This document shows, piece by piece, positions 7,807-16,121 of a stretch of 19,832 nt of DNA. The notes under the pieces are model-generated. The model had not been told where the DNA came from, ran no database searches, and saw nothing but the letters and a program-made list of their open reading frames with translations. Location: NCBI GenBank assembly GCA_017419325.1, contig JAFOLN010000103.1, forward strand, positions 1-19,832, in the 5' to 3' direction. The position numbers were made by a program, and so were the translations under genes. This DNA comes from Clostridia bacterium. GTDB lineage: Bacteria > Bacillota > Clostridia > Oscillospirales > RGIG577. Each line of letters begins with the position of its first letter. The stretch's first letter is position 1.

Positions 7807-9138
7807 TTATAAAAGCCAAAGCCTTTTTGCTTCCTCCTCAAGCTGCGCCCTGTAATCGGGATGCGCCACGTTTATAAGCGCGCGGGCGCGTTCCTTAAGG
7901 GTTGCTCCTCTGAGCGCCGCCATGCCGTACTCTGTGCATACGAAGTCCACGTCGTTTCTCGACAGCGATATTACCGAGCCCTCGGGATGGATGGACTGTA
8001 TGTTCGATATGCGCTTTCTCGAGCCGTCGGGCTGCTTTATCATTCTGGTGGAATGGAGCGCGATTATGGAGCGTCCGCCGTGGGACTCCTTCGCGCCGAG
8101 GACGGTCTCCGTCTGACCGCCGGTGCCGGATATCTGGCGCGTCTGTATGGCCTCGGAGCAGCACTGTCCCATGAGGTCCACCTGGAGCGTCGTGTTTACG
8201 GAAACGAAGTTGTCGTTTCTTGCCACCACGTCGGGCTGATTTACGAACGCTATCGACAGATGAAGTATGTTTATATTGTTGTCAACGTAATCGAAAAGCT
8301 CCTTCGTGCCCGCCGAGAACGCCGTTACCGTCTTGTTCCTGAAATAATTCTTCCTTCTGTTCGTTACCGCTCCGCATTCGCACAGGTACATAAGGCCGTC
8401 GTTGAACATCTCGGTATGGATGCCAAGGTCATGCTTGTGCGAAAGCTCCATTGCGCAGGCCGACGGTATGCCGCCTATGCCCAGCTGGATGGTGTCGCCG
8501 TCGTTTACTATCTCGGCGATGGAGCGGCCTATGTTTCTGTCGATCTCGGAGGGCTCGGGCTTCTTCGCGTAAAAAATGCTCGTCTCGTCCGACTTATATA
8601 TTGCCGATACCTCGGAAATGTGAAGATGCGTGTCGCCGAAGGTGCGGGGGCACGCCTCGTTTACCTCAACGATAATGTCATCGGCATATTTCTGCCACAG
8701 TCTTATGGCGATGCCGTTGGTGGCGGTGGAAAAGTAGCCGTGCTTATCCATGGGAGATACCGACACTATAACGTGCCTTACGGGACGCTTAACGCGGTTC
8801 AGATGGAATATAAGCTCCTTTGCCGAGTTGCGGAGATGTACGGGAACATAGGTGGAGCGTCCCTGCGACTGGAGCGGAGTGTAATTGCGTCCGAAGAAGG
8901 AGCTCTCCACATACGCGAGATCCTTGTATTTCTCATCGAAAAATTCGGGGGTGAAGGTTATGTTGCCCATCTGGATGCATACGCCCTTTACCTTGCCGTG
9001 CGCCTCGTGGAGACGCTTTAAAAAGGTCTGCGGCTCCGCGCTGTTGTTTATAACGGCTATATATTCGCCGTCCTCAAGCATTTCGTATACATGCTCGATG
9101 GTGGTGAGTTTTTTGTTGTACATGTCCTGATAATTCAT
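7807..9138 (-). CDS. CoA-transferase G, seventh and last of the tandem array (4-hydroxybutyrate/butyryl-CoA:acetate type)
   Basis: 443 residues, starting at ATG 9138 (MNYQDMYNKK), with AGGA 10 nt upstream. Presumed catalytic Glu 243 (HTEMFNDG), GIGGIP at 220-225, GTGGQ at 338-342, C-terminus RLWLL. It belongs to block D-G but is the most divergent member there: the segment after DKHGYF reads STATNGIAI instead of the TSGS or SSGS type, and NNSAEPQTF and CCSEA differ from block partners. This suggests a different acid substrate, though that is inference. It is separated from F by 86 nt containing a long hairpin, and followed by the array terminator. Codon choice (ATA, GCG, GGC) resembles ordinary genes of the window. 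Confidence 0.93.
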   Translation of the reverse strand: MNYQDMYNKKLTTIEHVYEMLEDGEYIAVINNSAEPQTFLKRLHEAHGKVKGVCIQMGNITFTPEFFDEKYKDLAYVESSFFGRNYTPLQSQGRSTYVPVHLRNSAKELIFHLNRVKRPVRHVIVSVSPMDKHGYFSTATNGIAIRLWQKYADDIIVEVNEACPRTFGDTHLHISEVSAIYKSDETSIFYAKKPEPSEIDRNIGRSIAEIVNDGDTIQLGIGGIPSACAMELSHKHDLGIHTEMFNDGLMYLCECGAVTNRRKNYFRNKTVTAFSAGTKELFDYVDNNINILHLSIAFVNQPDVVARNDNFVSVNTTLQVDLMGQCCSEAIQTRQISGTGGQTETVLGAKESHGGRSIIALHSTRMIKQPDGSRKRISNIQSIHPEGSVISLSRNDVDFVCTEYGMAALRGATLKERARALINVAHPDYRAQLEEEAKRLWLL

Positions 9139-9170
9139 ATTATATCATTCCTGTATTCAGATTTTTGGTA

Positions 9171-9215
9171 CCTTCGGTATTGGGCCGCGTGCTGTCTGCC
9201 GCCGAATACCGAAGG
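9171..9215 (-). repeat. Long inverted repeat between CoA-transferases F and G
   Basis: CCTTCGGTATT (9171-9181) and AATACCGAAGG (9205-9215) form an 11-bp perfect stem; after one mismatch GGC/GCC can extend it inward. In the transcribed direction it is followed by TACCAAAAATC, an A-run rather than a U-run, so it is not an intrinsic terminator. It may stabilise or delimit the mRNA between two cistrons. Confidence 0.6.
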
Positions 9216-9224
9216 GATGGGCCT

Positions 9225-10559
9225 TTATAAAAGCCAGAGACGTTTTGCCTGTTCCGTAAGCTCGTCGCGGAAATCCGGGTGGGCTATATTTATGAGCGCG
9301 CGGGCGCGTTCACGAAGGGTCGCGCCTCGAAGCGCCGCCATGCCGTATTCCGTTATGACGAAGTCCACATCGTTTCGGCTCAAGGATATGACCGTGCCCT
9401 CGGGATGCGCCGAAACGAGGTTTGATATGCGCTTTGTCGTGCCGTCGGGCTGCTTTAAATCTCTCGTCGAATGGAGCGCGATGACGGAGCGTCCGCCCCT
9501 TGACTCCTTCGCGCCGATGACCGTCTCGGTCTGACCGCCCGTGCCCGATATCTGCTCGGTGCGCACCGCCTCGGAGGAGCACTGACCCATAAGGTCTACG
9601 CCCAGCGTGGTGTTTACGGACAGTATGTTGTCGTTTCGGGCAAAGGTGGCGGGGTTGTTTACAAAGCCTACGGCCAGATGGAGTATGCCGGGGTTGTCGT
9701 CGATATACTCGAACACCTCGGGCGAACCGGATGAGAATGCCGTTACCACCTTGTCCTTAAAGTAAGTCTTCTTTTTGTTCGTGATGGCGCCCGCCTTGCA
9801 AAGATATACAAGGCCGTCGTTGAACATCTCGGTATGAACGCCCAGATCCCGCTTGTTCGCAAGCTCCACGGCGCATGCCGACGGTATGCCGCCGATGCCC
9901 AGCTGTATGTTGTCGCCGTCGTGAACAAGGTCGGCTATCATTTTGCCTATCTTCCTGTCGTCGTCCGTGGGGTCGGGCGTCGGGAAGTAATTTAACTGAT
10001 TGTCGTGGGAATTATATATGTAGTCCACCTCGGAAATGTGTACCTGTGTGTCGCCGAAGGTGCGCGGGCACGCCTCGTTTACCTCGACCACTATCTTACA
10101 GCCGTATTTTAAGTACATGCGCATTGCCATGGCGCAGGAGCCGGAGGTAAAGTAGCCATGCTTGTCCATGGGAGACACAGCCATAACTACGTAATTCGCG
10201 GGCTTTCCTATATGCTTCAAATGATATATCGTATCTATGCCCGTGTTGCGAAGATGCACCGGTATGTACGACGCGCGGCCCGTCCGCTGCATGCTGACGC
10301 GGTGGCGCGGGAAGAAGGTGCTGGAAAAGTCGCCGATGTCGGCGTATTCGTCGCCTGCTATCTCGGACTTCATAAGCGTGGGGAAATTCGCCTGAAAATG
10401 AAGGTTCTTTCTTATGCCCTTAAGCCTGTGGAGAAACGTGATGAACGTTCTGGGCTCAGCGCTTGCCGTAAGACAGCAGATGTAATCTCCGTCGTTAAGC
10501 TTCGAGTATACATCGTCCAGCGTGGTGAATTTTTGGCGGTACATTTCTTCGTAACTCAT
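9225..10559 (-). CDS. CoA-transferase F, sixth of the tandem array
   Basis: 444 residues from ATG 10559 (MSYEEMYRQK). I prefer this to the GTG three codons upstream because the AGGA site is 11 nt from the ATG but only 2 nt from the GTG, and paralogues D and E begin with the same residues. Presumed catalytic Glu 244 (HTEMFNDG), GIGGIP, GTGGQ at 339-343, C-terminus RLWLL. By eye it is closest to E: they share SAEPRTF, KYG/EYG around 152, INSH-like YIYNSHDN, and the SGSCA motif after DKHGYF. The gap to E is 44 nt with no structure seen. Confidence 0.93.
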   Translation of the reverse strand: MSYEEMYRQKFTTLDDVYSKLNDGDYICCLTASAEPRTFITFLHRLKGIRKNLHFQANFPTLMKSEIAGDEYADIGDFSSTFFPRHRVSMQRTGRASYIPVHLRNTGIDTIYHLKHIGKPANYVVMAVSPMDKHGYFTSGSCAMAMRMYLKYGCKIVVEVNEACPRTFGDTQVHISEVDYIYNSHDNQLNYFPTPDPTDDDRKIGKMIADLVHDGDNIQLGIGGIPSACAVELANKRDLGVHTEMFNDGLVYLCKAGAITNKKKTYFKDKVVTAFSSGSPEVFEYIDDNPGILHLAVGFVNNPATFARNDNILSVNTTLGVDLMGQCSSEAVRTEQISGTGGQTETVIGAKESRGGRSVIALHSTRDLKQPDGTTKRISNLVSAHPEGTVISLSRNDVDFVITEYGMAALRGATLRERARALINIAHPDFRDELTEQAKRLWLL

Positions 10560-10603
10560 ATTTTGCACATTCCTGTTTTGGTGGATTCCTTGGTTTACGT
10601 CTT

Positions 10604-11938
10604 TCAGATAAGCCAGAGGCGCTTTGCCGCTTCCTCAAGTTCGGCTCTGTAATCGGGGTGGGCTATGTTTATAAGCGCGCGGGCGCGCTCCTTGAGCGTC
10701 GCTCCCCTGAGCGCCGCCATGCCGTACTCCGTACATACGAAGTCCACGTCGTTTCTCGCAAGGGAGATGACCGTGCCCTCGGGATGAACGGGATATATGG
10801 TTGAGATGCGCTTTGTCGAGCCGTCCGGCTGCTTTATGTTCCTTGTGGAGTGAAGAGCGATGACGGAACGCCCGCCCTTTGACTCCTTCGCGCCCAGTAT
10901 GGTCTCGGTCTGACCGCCCGTGCCCGAAAGCTGCTCCGTAAGGATGGCCTCGGAGGAGCACTGACCCATAAGATCTATGCCCAGCGTGGTGTTGACCGAA
11001 ATGATGTTGTCGTTCTGCGAAAACACGGCGGGGTGGTTTACGAACTTCGCGTCAAGGTGGAGTATGCCCGGGTTGTCGTCAACGTAGTCGAGCACTTCCT
11101 TTGAGCCGGAGGAGAAGGACGTTACCGTCTTGTTCTTAAAAAAGTTCTTCTTTCTGTTCGTTACGGCTCCCGCCTTGCAAAGATAGAGAAGGCCGTCGTT
11201 GAACATCTCCGTATGGATGCCAAGGTCCCGCTTCTGCGCAAACTCTATGGCGCAGGCCGACGGTATGCCGCCTATGCCAAGCTGCACGGTGTCGCCGTCA
11301 TGGACAAGGTCGGCTATCATCCTGCCTATATTTCTGTCCTCGTCCGTCGGAACGGGCGCGGAGGAATATGAAAGCAGGTTATCGTGGGAATTATATATAT
11401 AGTCTGCCTCGGAAACGTGTATATAAGTGTCGCCGAAGGTGCGCGGAACGCTCTCGTTTACCTCGAGTATCACCTTGCAGCCGTATTCAAGATACGGGCG
11501 CATGGCGATGGCGCAGGAGCCGGACGAAAAATAGCCGTGCTTATCCATGGGAGATACGGCGATTATAACGTAATTCATGGGCTGCGATATATGCTTCAGA
11601 TGATACACAGCCTCCGTTCCCCTGTTCCGAAGATGCATCGGTATATACGACGCGCGCCCGCTTTTCTGAAGGTCAAGGCGCTTGGTCGGGAAGAACGGGC
11701 TTACAAAATCGCACAGATCGGCGTATTCGTCCCTGAAAGCCTCGGCATTTTTGAGTGTCGTGAAATTCGTAAGAAAATGAAGGTTCCTTCTTACGCCCTT
11801 TAGTGTATGAAGAAATGTAAGAAATGTCCTTGGCTCTGCGCTGGATGTCATGCAGCAGATGAAATCTCCGTCCCTGAGCATACCGTAAACCGCGTCCAAT
11901 GTGGTCATTTTCTGTCGGTACATTTCTTCGTAACTCAT
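10604..11938 (-). CDS. CoA-transferase E, fifth of the tandem array
   Basis: 444 residues from ATG 11938 (MSYEEMYRQK), with AAGGA 9 nt upstream. The frame is open a further 42 codons upstream, but that stretch runs through the intergenic hairpin and into the end of gene D and is not protein-like. Presumed catalytic Glu 244, GIGGIP, GTGGQ, C-terminus RLWLI. The segment after DKHGYF is SSGSCAIAM. It differs from its nearest relative F at ESVPRTFGD (others have EACPRTFGD or similar) and at YSSAPVPTDE, close to the middle of the protein. A separate leader with strong hairpin precedes it (see 11984-12012). Confidence 0.93.
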   Translation of the reverse strand: MSYEEMYRQKMTTLDAVYGMLRDGDFICCMTSSAEPRTFLTFLHTLKGVRRNLHFLTNFTTLKNAEAFRDEYADLCDFVSPFFPTKRLDLQKSGRASYIPMHLRNRGTEAVYHLKHISQPMNYVIIAVSPMDKHGYFSSGSCAIAMRPYLEYGCKVILEVNESVPRTFGDTYIHVSEADYIYNSHDNLLSYSSAPVPTDEDRNIGRMIADLVHDGDTVQLGIGGIPSACAIEFAQKRDLGIHTEMFNDGLLYLCKAGAVTNRKKNFFKNKTVTSFSSGSKEVLDYVDDNPGILHLDAKFVNHPAVFSQNDNIISVNTTLGIDLMGQCSSEAILTEQLSGTGGQTETILGAKESKGGRSVIALHSTRNIKQPDGSTKRISTIYPVHPEGTVISLARNDVDFVCTEYGMAALRGATLKERARALINIAHPDYRAELEEAAKRLWLI

Positions 11939-11983
11939 TTTTACACGTCCTTTATTTGAAATTTTTACCTGTGAACAGATTTT

Positions 11984-12012
11984 TTTGGCGGCGCGCACAG
12001 CGCGCCGCCAAA
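11984..12012 (-). repeat. Very stable GC-rich hairpin between CoA-transferases D and E
   Basis: TTTGGCGGCGCGC and its exact complement GCGCGCCGCCAAA form a 13-bp stem closed by a 3-nt loop. In the transcribed direction it is followed by an A-run, not a U-run. It therefore fits an mRNA-stabilising or processing stem better than a terminator, and could uncouple the level of D mRNA from that of E-G. Confidence 0.7.
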
Positions 12013-12029
12013 GGTTATTTCGTCTTAAA

Positions 12030-13361
12030 TCAGAGGAGCCAGAGTCTCTTAGCCTGCTCTTCAAGCTCCGGTCTGTAATCGGGATGAGCGATGTTTATCA
12101 TGGAACGAGCGCGCTCCTTAAGGGTTGCGCCTCTTAATGCTGCTACGCCGTACTCGGTAACAACGAAGTCAACGTCGTTTCTCGTAAGGGAAACAACGGT
12201 ACCCTCGGGCTGTACGGGGAGTATGGTGGAGATGCGCTTCTTCGAGCCGTCGGGCTGCTTTAACTCACGGGTGGAGTGGAGAGCGATGATGGACTTGCCG
12301 CCCTTGGATTCCTTCGCGCCGATGATGGTCTCGGTCTGGCCGCCCGTACCGGAGATCTGGTTCGTAAGGATTGCCTCGGATGCGCACTGACCCATAAGGT
12401 CAACCTGCAGCGTGGTGTTTACGGAGATAACATTGTCGTTTCTTGCAAACACTTCGGGGTTGTTTACGAATGCAACCTGAAGGTGGAGTACGTTCGGGTT
12501 GTCGTCGATGAAGTCGTAAACGTCCTTGGAGCCTGCGGAGAACGCCGTTACGAACTTGTTCTTGAAGTAGTTCTTTCTTCTGTTCGTGATTGCGCCGTGC
12601 TTTGCAAGGAATACAAGACCGTCGTTGAGCATCTCGGTGTGAACGCCCAGGTCCTTCTTGTCAACGAGCTCTTCCGCGCATGCGGACGGGATACCGCCGA
12701 TACCGAGCTGTACGTTGTCGCCGTCATTTACCATTTCGGCGATCATCTTGCCTATCTGTCTGTCCTGATCCGACGGCGGAATCTTGGGAAGGTAGTTAAT
12801 CTTGTTGTCCTCGGAATTTATGATGTAGTCAACCTCGGAGATGTGGATGTAGGTGTCGCCGAAGGTTCTCGGGCATGCCTCGTTTACCTCAACGATGAGC
12901 TTATAGCCGTATTCAGCGAACATACGCATAGCCATTGCCGTGGAGCCGGAGGTGAAGTAGCCGTGCTTATCCATCGGGGATACGTCGAGTACAACGTAGT
13001 TTATCGGCTGGCCCACATGCTTTAAGTGATAGATTGCGTCCTTACCGGTGTTGCGAAGGTGCAGCGGGATGTAGGATGCGCGGCCCTGTCTCTGGAGGGG
13101 CGTAAAGTGGCGCGGGAAGAAGGAGCTTACAAAGCTGCCTATCTCGGAATACTCCTCCTGGAAAACCTGTGCCTTTAAGCTGGTAAGACCCATCTGGAAG
13201 TGAAGGTCCTTTACCTTGCCCTTAAGTTCGTGCAGATGCGCGAGAAACGTTCTCGGCTCGGCGCTCGAATTGAGGCAGTAGATGTAATCTCCGTCCTTGA
13301 GTAAAGAATAAATGTGATCCAAAGTCGTAAATTTCTGCCTGTACATTTCCTCGTAGCTCAT
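12030..13361 (-). CDS. CoA-transferase D, fourth of the tandem array, apparently highly expressed
   Basis: 443 residues from ATG 13361 (MSYEEMYRQK), with an ideal GGAGG 8 nt upstream. Presumed catalytic Glu 243 (HTEMLNDG), GIGGIP at 220-225, GTGGQ at 338-342, C-terminus RLWLL. First gene of block D-G. Its codon choice departs from E, F and G: the GIGGI segment is GGT ATC GGC GGT ATC, where E and G use GGC ATA GGC GGC ATA, and AAL is GCA GCA TTA rather than GCG GCG CTC. With the strong ribosome binding site this suggests selection for high expression. The 52-nt gap before it is AT-rich and could hide a promoter, but I cannot identify a -35 element. Confidence 0.93.
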   Translation of the reverse strand: MSYEEMYRQKFTTLDHIYSLLKDGDYIYCLNSSAEPRTFLAHLHELKGKVKDLHFQMGLTSLKAQVFQEEYSEIGSFVSSFFPRHFTPLQRQGRASYIPLHLRNTGKDAIYHLKHVGQPINYVVLDVSPMDKHGYFTSGSTAMAMRMFAEYGYKLIVEVNEACPRTFGDTYIHISEVDYIINSEDNKINYLPKIPPSDQDRQIGKMIAEMVNDGDNVQLGIGGIPSACAEELVDKKDLGVHTEMLNDGLVFLAKHGAITNRRKNYFKNKFVTAFSAGSKDVYDFIDDNPNVLHLQVAFVNNPEVFARNDNVISVNTTLQVDLMGQCASEAILTNQISGTGGQTETIIGAKESKGGKSIIALHSTRELKQPDGSKKRISTILPVQPEGTVVSLTRNDVDFVVTEYGVAALRGATLKERARSMINIAHPDYRPELEEQAKRLWLL

Positions 13362-13395
13362 TATTTAATCCTCCATTATAATAAATCTGTTATTA

Positions 13396-13409
13396 TTTTT
13401 TATAAAAAA
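13396..13409 (-). repeat. AT palindrome between CoA-transferases C and D
   Basis: TTTTTTATAAAAAA is a perfect 14-nt palindrome just after the stop codon of C and upstream of the strong ribosome binding site of D. It could be a weak terminator or an internal regulatory site; nothing else supports either. Confidence 0.25.
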
Positions 13410-13413
13410 CGTA

Positions 13414-14745
13414 TTAGATAAGGTACCATCTTTTTGCTTCTTCCAGAAGCATATCTCTGAAATCGGGATGAGCAATATTTATAAGGGACATCGCTCTTTC
13501 CTTAAGGCTCGCGCCTCTGAGCGCCGCCATGCCGTATTCGGTGCATACAAAGTCGTTGTCGTTCCTCGAAAGCGTTACAGGCGTTCCGTAGGGAAGCGTC
13601 GGCGTTATCGTGGAAATCATCTCCGTCGTGCCGTCCGGCTTTTTAAGCTTTCTTGTGGAGTGCAGCGCTATGACGGAGCGTCCGCCCTTCGACTCTTTCG
13701 CGCCCACCACCATATCGTTCTGTCCTCCGACGCCCGATATCTGGCTCTTTCCCACCGCGTCCGACGCCGTCTGACCCATAAGGTCGACCATGAGCGCCGC
13801 GTTTATCGCAACGAAGTTGTCGTTTCTCGCAACGACCCACGGCGAGTTCGTGAACGTGGACGAAAGATGAAGAACGCCCGGATTGTTGTCAACGAAGTCG
13901 TATGTTTCCTTGCAGCCCTGGGTAAACGCCGTAACGATGACGTTCGGGAAGTAATTTTTCTTTCTGTTTGTCACCGCGCCCGCTTTTATGAGATCGACGA
14001 AGCCGTCGTTGAGCATTTCGGTGTGTATTCCCAGGTCTCTTTTATGCATAAGCTCCGATACGCATGCGGAGGGGATTCCTCCTATGCCGAGCTGCAGCGT
14101 GTCGCCGTCGTTTACTATCTCGGCTATCGCCTTGCCTATCAGCCTGTCAGTCTCGGTGGGCTGCACTCTCGGCAGGTAGGCTATCTTATGGTCGTCGCTT
14201 TCGTATATCATATCCACCTCGGATATGTGAAGGTACGTATCTCCGAAGGTTCGCGGAGACGATTCGTTTACCTCAACGATGACCCTGTCGGCAAAATCGA
14301 TGAATTCACGGTAATAGCCCGCGGTCGAGCCCGTTGTGAAATAGCCGTGCTTATCCATCGGCGAAACGGTGAACAGCGCAACGTTCATATGCTGTCCGTT
14401 CAGCTTCATGCGGAATATGGTGTCTCTTCCCGTGTTGTGAAGATGAGCCGGCATGAGTGAAACCATGCCCTCTTCGTTAAGTCTCTTATAGTTCTTCGAG
14501 AAAAACGCGCTCTCTATATTGTAAAGGTCGCGGTATTTTTCATCGAACATCGGCGCGTTGCTCGTAAGCTGATTGAAGTGGAGCGTTATATTATGCCGTT
14601 TGCCGTGCAGCGTGTGAAAATGATTGAAAAACGTAAGCGGTTCACACGATGCGCTGCCGCAGAAGATATAATCTCCGTCCTTCAGGCTGTCAAGCACGCC
14701 CTCAACCGTGGTAAACTTCTTTAAATACTGCTCTCTGTATGACAT
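13414..14745 (-). CDS. CoA-transferase C, third of the tandem array, divergent
   Basis: 443 residues from ATG 14745 (MSYREQYLKK), preceded by GGGGAGGG 4 nt away; a GTG ten codons upstream would overlap gene B and is rejected. Presumed catalytic Glu 243 (HTEMLNDG) and GIGGIP are kept. Distinctive features: GVGGQNDM where the others have GVGGQT or GTGGQT, RNDNDF near 395-400 where the other six have RNDVDF, HLHNTG where the others have HLRN, and TTGSTAGYY after DKHGYF. C-terminus RWYLI, as in block A-C. These changes cluster at conserved motifs, so this copy is the best candidate for an altered substrate range. The gap to B is only 14 nt. Confidence 0.93.
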   Translation of the reverse strand: MSYREQYLKKFTTVEGVLDSLKDGDYIFCGSASCEPLTFFNHFHTLHGKRHNITLHFNQLTSNAPMFDEKYRDLYNIESAFFSKNYKRLNEEGMVSLMPAHLHNTGRDTIFRMKLNGQHMNVALFTVSPMDKHGYFTTGSTAGYYREFIDFADRVIVEVNESSPRTFGDTYLHISEVDMIYESDDHKIAYLPRVQPTETDRLIGKAIAEIVNDGDTLQLGIGGIPSACVSELMHKRDLGIHTEMLNDGFVDLIKAGAVTNRKKNYFPNVIVTAFTQGCKETYDFVDNNPGVLHLSSTFTNSPWVVARNDNFVAINAALMVDLMGQTASDAVGKSQISGVGGQNDMVVGAKESKGGRSVIALHSTRKLKKPDGTTEMISTITPTLPYGTPVTLSRNDNDFVCTEYGMAALRGASLKERAMSLINIAHPDFRDMLLEEAKRWYLI

Positions 14746-14759
14746 ATTCCCTCCCCGGA

Positions 14760-16091
14760 TTATATGAGATACCACTTCTTAGCGGCTTCGGTAAGCTCGT
14801 CTCTGAAATCGGGATGGGCTATGTTTATAAGCGAGGTTGCGCGTTCCTTAAGGCTTGCGCCGCGCAGCGCCGCCACGCCGTACTCGGTGATGACGAAATC
14901 CACGTCGTTTCTCATGAGCGATATTACCGTTCCCTTGGGGTGAACGGGATATATGTTCGATACGCGCTTTTTCGTGCCGTCCTTCTGCTTGAGCTCGCGC
15001 GTCGAGTGGAGCGCGATAACGGCGCGGCCGCCGTTCGATTCCTTTGCGCCTACGGCCGTATCGGTCTGGCCGCCGACGCCGGATATCTGGCTCGTGCCTA
15101 TGGCCTCGGACGCGCACTGACCCATAAGGTCTATCTGGAGCGTCGTGTTTATCGAAACGAAGTTGTCGTTGCGCGATATTATCGCCGGCTGGTTCACGTA
15201 AGCGCTTCTCAGATGCAGGATGTTCGGATTGTCGTCAATGTAATCGTAAACGTCCTTGGAGCCCATGGAGAAGGTGGTTATTATCTTGTTCTGATAATAA
15301 TTCTTCGCCGTATTGTCTATGGCTCCCGATTTGAGAAGGTATACAAGACCGTCGTTCAACATTTCGGTATGTATGCCCAGGTGCTTCTTATGAGTAAGCT
15401 CGCGGGCGCACGCGGTGGGTATGCCGCCTATGCCCAGCTGTACGGTGTCGCCGTCGTTTACAAGCTCGGCTATCGTCTTGCCTATTACGGCGTCCGTTTC
15501 GTTCGGGTCTCTTACGGGGATGTAGATTATCTTGTTGTCCTCGCTGTCGATTATCGTATCGACCTCGCTTATGTGGATGTACGTGTCGCCGAAGGTACGC
15601 GGATTGCTCTCGTTTACCTCAACGATGATGTGGTCTGCGTATTCCACAAGGTCGCGGATGTTTATTGCGGTCGAGCCCGAAGTAAAGTATCCGTGCTTAT
15701 CCATAGGAGATACGGTAAGCACAAGAAAGTTTATATGACGTCCCGTATACTTGTAGCGGTATATGGTGTCGAGTCCCGCGTTCCTTAAGTGCATAGGCAT
15801 ATACGATGCGCGTCCCGTCTTCTGAAGCGGAGTAAGGTATCTGGGGAAGAACAGGCTCTCAAAGCTTATGAGGTCCGCGTATTCGTCGTCGCATATGGGC
15901 GCTCTTTCCGCGGAAAGCCCGGCATACAGTATAAGGTCATGCACCTTGCCGTGCATCTCGTGCAGGTGGCGCTTGAAGGTGAGCGGCTCAGCGCTTGCCT
16001 CGCAGGTCCAGATGAAATCTCCGTCCTTTAAAAGCGCGTAAGCTTCCTCAAGCGTTTTTTTCTTCTGTTGATATTCTTCGTAGAATCCCAT
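14760..16091 (-). CDS. CoA-transferase B, second of the tandem array
   Basis: 443 residues from ATG 16091 (MGFYEEYQQK), with AAGGAAG about 6 nt upstream. Presumed catalytic Glu 243 (HTEMLNDG), GIGGIPTA at 220-227, GVGGQTDT, C-terminus KKWYLI. It is closest by eye to A: both have LHEMHGK near 43-49, GGIPTACAREL and YMP[MA]HLRN. After DKHGYF it reads TSGSTAINI, more like D than A. At the acidic helix it has ITHKKHLGIHTEM-type residues instead of RRDLG. Codons are ordinary for the window (ATA, GCG). It starts 30 nt after A. Confidence 0.93.
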   Translation of the reverse strand: MGFYEEYQQKKKTLEEAYALLKDGDFIWTCEASAEPLTFKRHLHEMHGKVHDLILYAGLSAERAPICDDEYADLISFESLFFPRYLTPLQKTGRASYMPMHLRNAGLDTIYRYKYTGRHINFLVLTVSPMDKHGYFTSGSTAINIRDLVEYADHIIVEVNESNPRTFGDTYIHISEVDTIIDSEDNKIIYIPVRDPNETDAVIGKTIAELVNDGDTVQLGIGGIPTACARELTHKKHLGIHTEMLNDGLVYLLKSGAIDNTAKNYYQNKIITTFSMGSKDVYDYIDDNPNILHLRSAYVNQPAIISRNDNFVSINTTLQIDLMGQCASEAIGTSQISGVGGQTDTAVGAKESNGGRAVIALHSTRELKQKDGTKKRVSNIYPVHPKGTVISLMRNDVDFVITEYGVAALRGASLKERATSLINIAHPDFRDELTEAAKKWYLI

Positions 16092-16121
16092 GCTGGCACT
16101 TCCTTCTTATTTAATTTAATG

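Noticed and set aside
7861..9021. Long plus-strand open frame (about 386 codons) antisense to CoA-transferase G
   Set aside because: Similar antisense frames appear opposite the other CoA-transferase copies (for example 12276-13025, 13468-14460, 14739-15788), which is what paralogous sense genes with strong third-base GC bias produce.
9171..9215. Intrinsic terminator between CoA-transferases F and G
   Set aside because: The stem is strong, but an A-run instead of a U-run follows it in the transcribed direction.
11939..12064. N-terminal extension of CoA-transferase E
   Set aside because: The added 42 codons read through a GC-rich hairpin and into gene D; the paralogues start at MSYEEMYRQK and a ribosome binding site precedes that ATG.
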